Shown piece by piece: positions 7,837-15,378 of a DNA stretch of 64,000 nt. The stretch comes from CAWDAQ01 sp963800325 (GTDB taxonomy: Bacteria; Actinomycetota; Actinomycetes; Actinomycetales; Dermatophilaceae). Location: NCBI GenBank assembly GCA_963800325.1, contig CAWDAQ010000003.1, forward strand, positions 62,001 to 126,000, given 5' to 3'. Each line of letters begins with the position of its first letter. Positions within the stretch are counted from its first letter, which is position 1. The notes below the pieces were generated by a model. It had not been told where the DNA came from, searched no databases, and was given only the letters and a program-made list of their open reading frames with translations. A program made the position numbers and the translations under genes.

Positions 7837-8841
7837 TCACGACGTCTCGGCGGGCCCCCACACGACCTCGAGCTCATGGCGCCGCCCGAACCGCACCAGG
7901 TGCCGCGCGACGACGTCGGCGAACCCGGCGACGCCCTCGCCGGACGGGACCTCGACCCGGATGACCAGCTCCCCCGCCGCCGGGACCATCCGCACGGTGC
8001 TGCCCCCGTCGAAGCAGATGACGGTCTCCTCGCCGGCCTCCCAGGTCGTGGCCTTGTCCGACCAGTGCCGGGCCAGCTGCCGGGCATAGCGCTGCGGGCG
8101 CTCGGTCGCCATGGTCCCCGAGCGTCCGGGGGCGGCCGGGACGGTCGCGACGAGGTCGAGGAAGGCGTCGACCAGCGCCTTCGCCCGCCGGGCCGCGGCG
8201 GGCCCCTCGACGGCGGTCTCCCGCCGCAGCCCGTCGGGGTCCCGGCCGTGGGCCGTCGCGCTCTCGGCTCCCCCGTTGCCGAGCCAGCCGTCGAGCATGG
8301 CGGGGGTCAGCTCGGGGTGGAACTGGACGGCGAGGTTGCGGCGGAGCGCGAACGCCTGCGGCGCGACGGCGTTGCGGGCGAGCTCGACGGCTCCGGGTGG
8401 AGTGACCCACCGGTCGAAGTGCCACTGGAACCAGGGGCCGGGCGGCGCGAGCACGTCGTCCTCGCTCTGGACCGTGACCCAGCCGATCTCGGGCTCGTCG
8501 CTGCGCTCGACCCGGCCGCCGTGGGCCGCGGCGAGGAGCTGCCCGCCGAAGCAGATGCCGAGGACGGGCACGCCGGTCCGGTCGGCCTCGCGGAGCAGGT
8601 CGAGCTCCGTGCCGACCCAGGACCCGATCGTGGTGACGTCGTAGGCCGACCACACCGCGCCCATCGTGACGACGAGGTCGACGCCCTCGAGGGTCGGGAA
8701 CGGGTTGTGCACGTGCGGGGTGTGGAAGTTGTCCTGCTCGACGACGGTGTGCAGGTCCAGGTCGTAGCCGCGATCGACGAGGCGCTCCCCCACCGGTCCG
8801 GGCGGGGAGACGTGGTCGTGCTGGACGACGAGCGCTCGCAT
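7837..8841 (-). CDS. Class I glutamine amidotransferase fused to DUF2218
   Basis: This encodes 334 residues; the ATG is preceded by AGGAAGG. Residues 1-235 are a class I (triad) glutamine amidotransferase-like domain: nucleophile Cys97 in GICFGG, and His175 and Glu177 in VQFHPEL. From about 244 to the end lies a DUF2218 domain (ERPQRYARQLARHW, then VVARHLVRFGRRHELEVVW). Stand-alone class I amidotransferase homologues hydrolyse gamma-glutamylated amines in aniline and polyamine pathways. A glutamine-synthetase-like gene at 12463 and an oxygenase reductase on the other side of the same promoter region fit that role. DUF2218 has no known function; I have not met this fusion. The domain identities look secure, the substrate is inferred. 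Confidence 0.8.
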   Translation of the reverse strand: MRALVVQHDHVSPPGPVGERLVDRGYDLDLHTVVEQDNFHTPHVHNPFPTLEGVDLVVTMGAVWSAYDVTTIGSWVGTELDLLREADRTGVPVLGICFGGQLLAAAHGGRVERSDEPEIGWVTVQSEDDVLAPPGPWFQWHFDRWVTPPGAVELARNAVAPQAFALRRNLAVQFHPELTPAMLDGWLGNGGAESATAHGRDPDGLRRETAVEGPAAARRAKALVDAFLDLVATVPAAPGRSGTMATERPQRYARQLARHWSDKATTWEAGEETVICFDGGSTVRMVPAAGELVIRVEVPSGEGVAGFADVVARHLVRFGRRHELEVVWGPAETS

Positions 8842-8912
8842 GGTCACCTTCCTGGGCTCAGGGCCGGCACACCCGCCTCCCGAAGGGCGGGGATCCTCTC
8901 TTGCCGGGGGGC

Positions 8913-8944
8913 TTCGGACACACTATCGTTCGTGTCCGAATGAT
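8913..8944. promoter_or_regulatory. Two overlapping operator-like palindromes between divergent genes
   Basis: TTCGGACAC (8913-8921) and GTGTCCGAA (8932-8940) are perfect nine-base arms ten bases apart. Overlapping them, ATCGTTCG-TGTC-CGAATGAT (8925-8944) is a 20-bp palindrome with one mismatch. They lie 16 bases before the reductase start and upstream of the divergent amidotransferase gene, so one regulator could control both. The 20-bp site resembles two sites in 13830-13920. Confidence 0.6.
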
Positions 8945-8959
8945 TTCAACGGAGGTGTC

Positions 8960-9928
8960 ATGAGCGAGCCCACCCCCACCCACGTGACGGAGCGGGAGTG
9001 CGACGTCGTCGTCCGCCGCCGACGTGCCGTCGCCGACGACGTCGTCGAGCTCACGCTCGCCCCCGCCGACGGCAGCAGCCTCCCACCGTGGACCCCGGGG
9101 GCGCACGTCGACCTCATCCTCGGGCCGGACCTCGTGCGGCAGTACTCGCTGTGCGGCAGCCCCGCCGACGAGGACGCCTACCGGGTGGCCGTGCTCCACT
9201 CCCCCGACAGCAAGGGCGGCTCGGACGCCGTCCACGCCCTGGCCGAGGGCGCCACCCTGACGATCCGCGGCCCCCGGAACAACTTTCCGCTCGTCCACGC
9301 GCCGAGGTACGTGTTCGTCGCGGGCGGAATCGGCATCACGCCGCTGCTGCCGATGATCGAGGAGGCCGAGGCCTCCGGCGCGGACTGGACGCTGTACTAC
9401 GGCGGCAGGACGCGGACCTCGATGGCCTACCTCGACGACCTCGCCGGCCACGGCGATCGCGTCCACGTCGTCCCGCAGGACGAGGCCGGCGTGCTCGACC
9501 TCGAGAGCATCCTCGGCTCCCCGGACGGCCGGACCCTCGTCTACTGCTGCGGGCCGGAGCCCCTGCTCGCCGCCGCGGAGGAGCGCTGCGCCGGATGGCA
9601 CCCGGGAGCGCTCCACCTCGAGCGCTTCGCCGCGAAGGACGTGGCCCACGAGGGCGAGGAGCACTCCTTCGAGGTCGTCCTCCAGCGCTCCGGGATCACC
9701 GTGACCGTGCCACCGGACAAGAGCGTCTTCGACGCCGTCCGCGGCGCCGGCGTCTCCGTGCTCGGCTCGTGCCTCGAGGGCATCTGCGGCACGTGCGAGA
9801 CCGGCGTCCTCGAGGGTGAGGTCGACCACCGTGACTCGGTGCTCGACCCGGAGGAGCAGGAGGCGATGGACGCCATGATGATCTGCGTGTCGCGCTGCCG
9901 CGGCGACCGCCTGGTCCTGGACGTCTGA
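8960..9928 (+). CDS. Oxygenase reductase of the phthalate dioxygenase reductase/VanB type
   Basis: This encodes 322 residues; the ATG follows GGAGGTGTC. The order is a flavin-binding barrel with RQYSLCG at about 60-66, an NAD-binding domain with AGGIGITPLLPM, and a C-terminal plant-type [2Fe-2S] domain with the cysteines of GSCLEGICGTC plus a last one in MMICVSRC. Such reductases take electrons from NADH through flavin and the iron-sulfur cluster to a terminal oxygenase. All cofactor motifs are present, so it should be active. The Rieske-like gene follows after eight bases; a P450 with no ferredoxin beside it lies convergently downstream and could be its true partner. Confidence 0.9.
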   Translation: MSEPTPTHVTERECDVVVRRRRAVADDVVELTLAPADGSSLPPWTPGAHVDLILGPDLVRQYSLCGSPADEDAYRVAVLHSPDSKGGSDAVHALAEGATLTIRGPRNNFPLVHAPRYVFVAGGIGITPLLPMIEEAEASGADWTLYYGGRTRTSMAYLDDLAGHGDRVHVVPQDEAGVLDLESILGSPDGRTLVYCCGPEPLLAAAEERCAGWHPGALHLERFAAKDVAHEGEEHSFEVVLQRSGITVTVPPDKSVFDAVRGAGVSVLGSCLEGICGTCETGVLEGEVDHRDSVLDPEEQEAMDAMMICVSRCRGDRLVLDV

Positions 9929-9936
9929 GGAGACCG

Positions 9937-11052
9937 ATGATGCGCAGTGACAGCCCCGCAGGCCGTTCGGGCCACCCCGGCAAGCACGGCCACCCCGGCC
10001 ACTCGAGCCACTCGGTGCCGGCGACGCCGCGCCGGGTGGGTGACGTCCCGCACGACGCCTGGTACGCCGCCGCCGTCTCCGACGAGGTCGGCAACTTCCC
10101 GCTCGCCCGGCAGGTGCTCGGGCAGCGCGTGGTCCTCTACCGCACGACGACGGGGACCCCGGTCGCGCTCGCCGACCGCTGCGTCCACGCCCCGGTCGCG
10201 CTCAGCGACGGTCGGGTCGACGGCGACGACGTCGTCGCCCCCTACAGCGGCTTCCGGTACGGCCCGGACGGGCAGTGCACGTCGGTGCCGACCCAGAGCC
10301 ACGTGCCGTTCGACGCGTCCGTCCGCTCCTACCCGGTCCACGACGACGGCTCCTTCGTGTGGGTCTGGCCCGGCGAGGCCCGGCTCGCGGGACTGCGCCG
10401 GCCGCCGTCGACGGCGTGGCTGCGCGACCCGAGCTGGACGACGTTCGGCGAGGCCTGGGAGACCGAGGCCTCGGTACGTCTCATGCAGGACAACTTCGCC
10501 GACATCACCCACGTCGCCCAGGTCGACCCGGTCATCGCCCCGCCCGCGGTCCGCGAGGGGCCGCCGCCGCCGCTGGAGGTCCAGGTGAGCGAGACCTCGG
10601 TCTCGTTCCGGCGGGACTACCCGCCGGCCCCGCTGCCGGCGTGGCAGTGCACCGTCATGGGACTGCCCGCGTCCCAGCCGCTGCCGCAGCGCGAGGAGGG
10701 GCAGTTCGTCGCCCCGGGGCTCTGGGTGGACCGGTGGACCGCCGACCTCACCGACGGCGGGGTCGCCCGGTTCGTCTTCACCCACGCCCTGACCCCGGTC
10801 ACCGCGCGCTCCACCCGGCACGTGTGGCGGGTGAGCCGGGACTTCTCCCCCGGCCCGGCGGCCGACGGCACGCTCGTCCCGCTGTTCTCCCGGTACTACG
10901 GGCGGGTCCGGGGCCTGCTGGAGGGGATGCAGCGGATGGTCGACGACGACGGCCCGTCCCGCGAGGTCCGGGTCGCCGCGGACGCGGCCGGGTCCCAGGT
11001 GCGCCGGATCATGGACCGGCTCGTCGCGGACGAGGTCGGCACCCGGCCCTGA
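9937..11052 (+). CDS. Rieske oxygenase-like protein with lost metal ligands
   Basis: This encodes 371 residues; the ATG follows GAGGAG. The overall sequence is that of a VanA-type Rieske non-heme iron oxygenase subunit (VPHDAWYAAAVSDEVG, ALADRCVHAPVALSDGRV, SFVWVWPG). The first ligand pair C82-x-H84 is present. The second, normally C-x-x-H, reads A101-P-Y-S104. In the mononuclear iron site, DNFADITHVAQVD keeps Asp189 and His192, but the second His is Asp197. As written, it should hold neither a normal Rieske cluster nor a normal iron triad. Residues 12-25 are unusually His/Gly/Ser-rich. It is in one transcription unit with an intact reductase. It may be a non-catalytic partner or a decaying enzyme. 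Confidence 0.8.
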   Translation: MMRSDSPAGRSGHPGKHGHPGHSSHSVPATPRRVGDVPHDAWYAAAVSDEVGNFPLARQVLGQRVVLYRTTTGTPVALADRCVHAPVALSDGRVDGDDVVAPYSGFRYGPDGQCTSVPTQSHVPFDASVRSYPVHDDGSFVWVWPGEARLAGLRRPPSTAWLRDPSWTTFGEAWETEASVRLMQDNFADITHVAQVDPVIAPPAVREGPPPPLEVQVSETSVSFRRDYPPAPLPAWQCTVMGLPASQPLPQREEGQFVAPGLWVDRWTADLTDGGVARFVFTHALTPVTARSTRHVWRVSRDFSPGPAADGTLVPLFSRYYGRVRGLLEGMQRMVDDDGPSREVRVAADAAGSQVRRIMDRLVADEVGTRP

Positions 11053-11056
11053 GGAA

Positions 11057-11106
11057 CGCGAGAGAGGGCCCCGCCCCGGTCACCCGGGGCGGGGCCCTCT
11101 CTCGCG
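11057..11106. terminator. Very strong bidirectional terminator hairpin
   Basis: A perfect 23-base-pair stem with a four-base loop (TCAC) begins four bases after the Rieske-like gene and ends 14 bases before the stop of the convergent P450 gene. The stem contains GAGAGAGGGCCCCGCCCC and its complement. It would end transcripts from both sides. Confidence 0.85.
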
Positions 11107-11119
11107 CGGAGCGGGGGGC

Positions 11120-12400
11120 TCAGGCGGGCGTGAGGCGCACCGGGAAGCGCTTGACGCCGTTGACGAAGTTGCTCCGCACCCGCTTGACGTCGCCGGCGAA
11201 CTCGATGTCCGCCAGCCGCGGCAGCAGCTCCTCGAACATGAGCCGGATCTCCAGCCGGGCCAGGGCGTTGCCCAGGCACAGGTGCGGGCTGCCCTTGCCG
11301 AAGGTCATGTGGTCGACGTTCTCGCGCCGCACGTCGATCGTGTACGGGTCGGGGAAGACCGACTCGTCGCGGTTGCCGGAGGCGAACCACATGACGACCT
11401 TGTCGCCCTCACGGACCTGCTTGCCACCGAGCTCGACGTCCCGGGTGGCGGTCCGCCGGAAGTGGTAGACCGGCGAGGCCCACCGCAGCAGCTCCTCGAC
11501 GGCCGGGCCGATGAGCGAGGGGTCCTCCTGCAGGGCCCGCATCTGGTCCTTCTGCTCGATGAGCCCGATCATCGAGTTGCTGATCGCGTGTCGGGTCGTC
11601 TCGTTGCCGGCGATGACGAGCAGCGAGAAGTACTGGTTGAAGTCGCCCTGGCTGAGCGGCACCCCGTCGTCGGGCATCTTGTTCGCGAGGATCGAGACGA
11701 GGTCCTTGCCGTCGCCGCCCTCGCGCTTGACCCGCAGGTCGTTGCCGTAGTCCCAGACCTCTTGGACCGTCGGGGACCGGAAGGGCAGGTGCCGGTAGGC
11801 GTCGGACTCGGCGAGGTCGGCGCGGACCTTGGCGTAGTCGGGGTCGGTGTTGGCGACCATCTCGTTGCCCCACGCGATGAGCTGCGGTGTGTCCTCCCGC
11901 GGCACGTCGAGCAGCCGGGCGAGGACCTGGATGGGGAAGTCGGCGGAGATCTTCGTGACGAAGTCGATCTCCCCGTCGTTCTCTGCGGCCTCCCGGAGGG
12001 CCTCGTCGACGGTGGTGCGGGTCAGGTACCGCAGGAAGTCCTCGTAGTTCTTCGACAGGTTCCGCGGCGTGAACTCGCGCTGGACGAGCCGACGCAGCGC
12101 CTGGTGCCGGCTGCCGTCGGTCTCGAGCATCGACCGGCGGATGTCCATGAGGTCGTCGTCGACCTCCTCGAGGTTGACGAACTTCTCGGACGTGAACGTC
12201 TCCGGGTCCTTGTCGACCGTCCAGATGTCCTCGTACCGCGTCACGGCCCAGAAGCCGTGGTTCGGCGCCGCCTCGGGGTTCCAGTGCACCGGGTCCTCGG
12301 TGCGCAGCGTGTCGAGCTGGGCGAAGCCGCCCAGGTCGACGAAGCCGTCGATGTTCGAGAGGTCGACGTCCTCGAGCGGGACGGGGTCGTGGCGCGGCAT
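11120..12400 (-). CDS. Cytochrome P450
   Basis: This encodes 426 residues from ATG 12400. Motifs are in order: the C-helix region around ETDGSRHQALRRLVQREFTP, I-helix oxygen-binding AGNETT, K-helix EELLRW (E-x-x-R), and the heme-binding loop FGKGSPHLCLG with the axial cysteine at residue 375. The nine-residue spacing of that loop is like that of the mycobacterial CYP124/125/142 group. P450 enzymes hydroxylate or dealkylate using electrons from a ferredoxin and reductase. No small ferredoxin gene is adjacent, so the reductase at 8960 is a candidate donor. It is directly downstream of a glutamine-synthetase-like gene (62-base gap), a pairing known from morpholine and piperidine degradation loci of mycobacteria. 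Confidence 0.92.
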   Translation of the reverse strand: MPRHDPVPLEDVDLSNIDGFVDLGGFAQLDTLRTEDPVHWNPEAAPNHGFWAVTRYEDIWTVDKDPETFTSEKFVNLEEVDDDLMDIRRSMLETDGSRHQALRRLVQREFTPRNLSKNYEDFLRYLTRTTVDEALREAAENDGEIDFVTKISADFPIQVLARLLDVPREDTPQLIAWGNEMVANTDPDYAKVRADLAESDAYRHLPFRSPTVQEVWDYGNDLRVKREGGDGKDLVSILANKMPDDGVPLSQGDFNQYFSLLVIAGNETTRHAISNSMIGLIEQKDQMRALQEDPSLIGPAVEELLRWASPVYHFRRTATRDVELGGKQVREGDKVVMWFASGNRDESVFPDPYTIDVRRENVDHMTFGKGSPHLCLGNALARLEIRLMFEELLPRLADIEFAGDVKRVRSNFVNGVKRFPVRLTPA

Positions 12401-12462
12401 GGCGCCTCCTTCCGGTGGTCGCGGGTTCGGGTGGTTCGCTGGTCCAGAGGGGGATCGCTGGT

Positions 12463-13815
12463 TCAGATGTGGTACGTGTACTCGGCGAACTCCCAGTCGG
12501 TGATCCAGGAGTTGAAGCGGTTGATCTCGTCGCGCTTGTAGGTCAGGTACGCCTGGACGAACGGCTCGCCGAGCACCTCCCGGACCTCGGTGTCGGCCTC
12601 GAGCGCGTCGAGCGCGTCCCCGAGGGTCTGCGGCAGCAGCTCCGCCTTGGAGACGTCGTAGCCGTACCCCTCCAGCGGGGCCGGCGGGGTGAGCTTGTCG
12701 CGGATGCCGAGGTAGGCCCCGGCGAGGAGCGCGGCGACGACGAGGTAGGAGTTGGCCGAGGCGTCGCCCAGCCGCAGCTCCAGCCGGGAGGCCCCGCCTC
12801 GCTCCGGGGGCACCCGGACCATCGCCGAGCGGTTGTCCAGGCCCCAGTCGATCAGCCACGGCGCGAGCGTGTCCGGCCCGAAGCGCTTGTAGGAGTTGAC
12901 CGTCGGGTTGGCCACGGCGGCGAGGGCGGGCGCGTGCGCGAGCACGCCGGCGATGGCGCTGCGGCCGATCTCGGAGAGTCCGTCCGGGGAGGACGGGTCG
13001 TCGAAGAGCGGGGTGCCGTCCGCGTCCCACGTCGAGAAGTGCAGGTGGTAGCCCGAGCCCCCCTCGTCGTTGAAGGGCTTGGCCATGAACGTCGCGAGCT
13101 TGCCGAGCCGCAGGGCGAGCTCCTGGACCGCGACCTTGAAGCGGTGGGCCCGGTCCGCGGCGTCGAGGGCCTCGCCGTGCCACATGTTGATCTCGAACTG
13201 TCCGGAGGAGAACTCGTGGTTCGCCGCGACGACCTCGAGGCCGTAGCCACCGAGCTCGCGCAGCGAGGAGAGCAGGACGTTCTCCGGGTCGCCCTTGCGG
13301 CCGGCGGTGTAGACGTTGCCGGTGCCCTCGCCGTAGCGGCGCCAGCCCGACGGCGACCCGGGGTGCTCCTCGAGGACGTAGAACTCGAGCTCGGGACCGA
13401 CGACCGGGGCCATGCCGAGCTCGGCGAAGCGCTCGACGACCGAGCGGAGCACCCGCCGCGGGCTCTCCCCCGACGGCGACCCGTCCGGGTTGTAGAGGTC
13501 GGCGATGCAGTGGGCCACGCCCGGCTCCCACGGCACCGGCTGCATGGTCGCCAGGTCCGGGAACGCGATGATGTCCGGCAGCCCCGCGCTGAGGCCCCCC
13601 TCGATGTCGACGACGTCTCCGCGCGGCGTCGTGCCGTAGACCGAGCGGCAGAACGCCACGCCGCTGCCGGTGGTCCGGGCGAACCGGTTGACGAGCAGGT
13701 CCCGGCCGCGGTCGGCGCCGATGAGGTCGGCGTAGCCGAGCCGGACCACGTCGATTCCCTGCGCCTGGAGGGCGTCGGCGGCGGGCTGGAGCCCGGAGGT
13801 GTCGAAGTGGGCCAT
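12463..13815 (-). CDS. Glutamine synthetase-like gamma-glutamyl-amine ligase
   Basis: This encodes 450 residues. The glutamine synthetase landmarks are GPELEFYVLEE (metal-binding glutamate), NHEFSSGQFEIN, GSGYHLHFS (ATP/metal region), NSYKRF and SRLELRLGDASANSYL. The usual tyrosine adenylylation loop of housekeeping GlnA is not evident. The neighbours are catabolic and no nitrogen-assimilation gene is adjacent. It therefore most likely joins glutamate to an amine substrate, as in PuuA (putrescine), IpuC (isopropylamine) and the aniline ligases. The P450 gene follows in the same unit, and puuC- and puuD-like genes lie 4-5 kb away. The amine is not determined by the sequence. Confidence 0.85.
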   Translation of the reverse strand: MAHFDTSGLQPAADALQAQGIDVVRLGYADLIGADRGRDLLVNRFARTTGSGVAFCRSVYGTTPRGDVVDIEGGLSAGLPDIIAFPDLATMQPVPWEPGVAHCIADLYNPDGSPSGESPRRVLRSVVERFAELGMAPVVGPELEFYVLEEHPGSPSGWRRYGEGTGNVYTAGRKGDPENVLLSSLRELGGYGLEVVAANHEFSSGQFEINMWHGEALDAADRAHRFKVAVQELALRLGKLATFMAKPFNDEGGSGYHLHFSTWDADGTPLFDDPSSPDGLSEIGRSAIAGVLAHAPALAAVANPTVNSYKRFGPDTLAPWLIDWGLDNRSAMVRVPPERGGASRLELRLGDASANSYLVVAALLAGAYLGIRDKLTPPAPLEGYGYDVSKAELLPQTLGDALDALEADTEVREVLGEPFVQAYLTYKRDEINRFNSWITDWEFAEYTYHI

Positions 13816-13829
13816 GCAGATCCTCCTTG

Positions 13830-13849
13830 ATCGTTCGGACCCAAACAGT
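13830..13849. promoter_or_regulatory. Operator-like half-palindrome before the ligase-P450 unit
   Basis: ATCGTTCG-GACC-CAAACAGT has a left half identical to the site at 8925; its right half is degenerate. It lies 15 bases upstream of the ligase start codon. Confidence 0.45.
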
Positions 13850-13900
13850 AACGGACCCGCCCCGGGGGGACAAGGGTTCCCTCCGGGCCCGGTTCGCTAT

Positions 13901-13920
13901 ACCGTACGGGTGCGAACGAT
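13901..13920. promoter_or_regulatory. Operator-like palindrome before the decarboxylase-fold gene
   Basis: ACCGTACG-GGTG-CGAACGAT has a perfect right half of the 20-bp motif and a left half with two mismatches. It lies 24 bases upstream of the ATG at 13945. A wider pair, GTTCGC...GCGAAC, overlaps it. Confidence 0.5.
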
Positions 13921-13944
13921 CCGACCCTCGGGAGGACACCACCC

Positions 13945-14748
13945 ATGCCGCAGCACCCCGCGCCGACCGGCTTCTTCTACCCGAGGACCGCCTCGGGCCG
14001 CTCGTCGATCATCCCGAGACCGCCCTGGTACTACTCCGGCGACCTGCTCACCGTCGAGTACCGCACCGACCCCGCCCGGGTCGCCGAGCTGCTCCCCGCG
14101 CCGCTCGAGCCCGCCGCGGAGGACCCGGGCGCGGTCGCGCTGATCTGGGCCGACTGGCAGTCGTGCGGGGGCTCGCGCGAGGAGCTGCTGGACCCGGTGC
14201 GCGCGCAGTACAAGGAGGCCTTCGTCGTCGTCCGCTGCTCCTACCGCGGACAGACGTACTCCCGGTGCGTCTACATCTGGGTCGACAAGGACTTCGCCGT
14301 CGCCCGGGGACTGCACCAGGGCTACCCCAAGAAGCTCGGGTCGATGTGGCAGACCCGCCCCCACCCCTTCGCCCAGGCGGCCCCGCAGGTCGCCGAGGGT
14401 GGCACGTTCGGCGCCACTCTCGCCGCCGGCGACCGCCGGCTCGCCGAGGCGGTGCTCACCCTCCGCGAGCCGAGCGAGACCACCGGGTTCGTCAACGCCC
14501 ACCCGATGGCGCACCACCGCTTCCTCCACGACATCGCCGGCGAGGGCGACGCCTTCTCCGAGCTCATCGCCTCCGGCGGCGCCGAGTTCGAGGGCGGCCA
14601 GGCCTGGCGCGGCGACGTCGACGTGCGGCTGTTCGACTCCCCGACCGAGGAGCTCTCCCGGCTCTCGGTCGAGGAGGTCATCGGTGGCTACTACCGCCAG
14701 GTCGGGGTCGTCTGGGACGGCGGCACGACGCTCGAGCGTCTCGTGTGA
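13945..14748 (+). CDS. Acetoacetate decarboxylase-fold protein
   Basis: This encodes 267 residues; GGGAGG precedes the ATG. The region QGYPKKLGSMW at about residue 130 matches the E-x-P-K-K-L-G segment of acetoacetate decarboxylase, whose lysine forms the Schiff base; both lysines are kept, but the usual preceding glutamate is replaced by tyrosine. The strands PPWYYSGDLLTVEYRTDP and YSRCVYIWVDKDFAVARG also fit the family. Members include decarboxylases, hydratases and aldolase-dehydratases that act on keto acids. A decarboxylation or enolisation step in the surrounding catabolic region is likely. It is followed by a MarR gene and shares its promoter region with the divergent ligase gene. Confidence 0.8.
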   Translation: MPQHPAPTGFFYPRTASGRSSIIPRPPWYYSGDLLTVEYRTDPARVAELLPAPLEPAAEDPGAVALIWADWQSCGGSREELLDPVRAQYKEAFVVVRCSYRGQTYSRCVYIWVDKDFAVARGLHQGYPKKLGSMWQTRPHPFAQAAPQVAEGGTFGATLAAGDRRLAEAVLTLREPSETTGFVNAHPMAHHRFLHDIAGEGDAFSELIASGGAEFEGGQAWRGDVDVRLFDSPTEELSRLSVEEVIGGYYRQVGVVWDGGTTLERLV

Positions 14749-14794
14749 CGGCCGGCCCGGGCGCTCCGGCGCAGGTCGGAGGCCCACCGGCGTC

Positions 14795-14800
14795 TAGGGT
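14795..14800 (+). promoter_or_regulatory. -10 box (TAGGGT) of the MarR gene
   Basis: TAGGGT lies seven bases before the ATG at 14808, so the MarR gene can be read from its own leaderless transcript as well as from upstream. Confidence 0.5.
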
Positions 14801-14807
14801 TGACCGC

Positions 14808-15314
14808 ATGCCCGACCGTCACACCCTCGAGGAGACCGAGCGGATCACCGGCGACCGCCTCGCCCACCTCGACCTCGACTTCCCCGCCGCCCAGGGCGTG
14901 CTCAGCGTCTACCGGGCGGCGAACGCCGCGAGGGCGTACCTGACGAGCACCGTGCTGCGCCCGCACGACCTGACCTGGACCGGGTTCCTCGTGCTCTGGA
15001 CGCTGTGGATCTGGGAGCGGATGGAGACCCGGCGCATCGCGGAGTCGGTCGGCATCTCCAAGGCGACCCTGACCGGGGTGACCAAGACCCTCACCGACCG
15101 GGGGTGGGTCCGGCGCATCCCCAGCACCGAGGACCGCCGCCTCGTCAGCCTCGAGCTCACCCCCGCCGGGGTCGAGCTGCTCGACCGGCTCTACCCGGAG
15201 TTCAACCGGGCCGAGTCCGCGATGGTCGCCGGTTTCGCCGACGACGAGCTCGCCGGCATGACCGAGGCCCTGCGCCGGTTCGTCACCCGTGTCGAGGCGC
15301 TCGAAGAGGCCTGA
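14808..15314 (+). CDS. MarR-family transcriptional regulator
   Basis: This encodes 168 residues. A dimerisation helix precedes a winged helix-turn-helix: LTWTGFLVLWTLWIWERMETRRIAESVGISKATLTGVTKTLTDRGWVRRIPSTEDRRLVSLELTPAG, where the D-x-R-x wing is typical of MarR. MarR proteins bind 16-20 bp palindromes as dimers and often release on binding an aromatic ligand. It lies in the middle of the catabolic region, so it is the natural candidate to bind the related palindromes at 8925, 13830 and 13901. That link is inference. Confidence 0.9.
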   Translation: MPDRHTLEETERITGDRLAHLDLDFPAAQGVLSVYRAANAARAYLTSTVLRPHDLTWTGFLVLWTLWIWERMETRRIAESVGISKATLTGVTKTLTDRGWVRRIPSTEDRRLVSLELTPAGVELLDRLYPEFNRAESAMVAGFADDELAGMTEALRRFVTRVEALEEA

Positions 15315-15378
15315 GGGACCGGGCGCGGGGCCCGGGGCGCCCCGGGTGGACGCTCGCGGCGTCTGTCATCCTGCACGC

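Noticed and set aside
11057..11106. Attachment site or transposon end
   Set aside because: The long inverted repeat lies between two convergent genes, has a tetraloop and no flanking direct repeats or recombinase; it is a terminator.
12463..13815. Housekeeping glutamine synthetase
   Set aside because: No adenylylation-site context and no nitrogen genes are nearby; it is followed by a P450 and flanked by catabolic genes, so a gamma-glutamyl-amine ligase is more likely.
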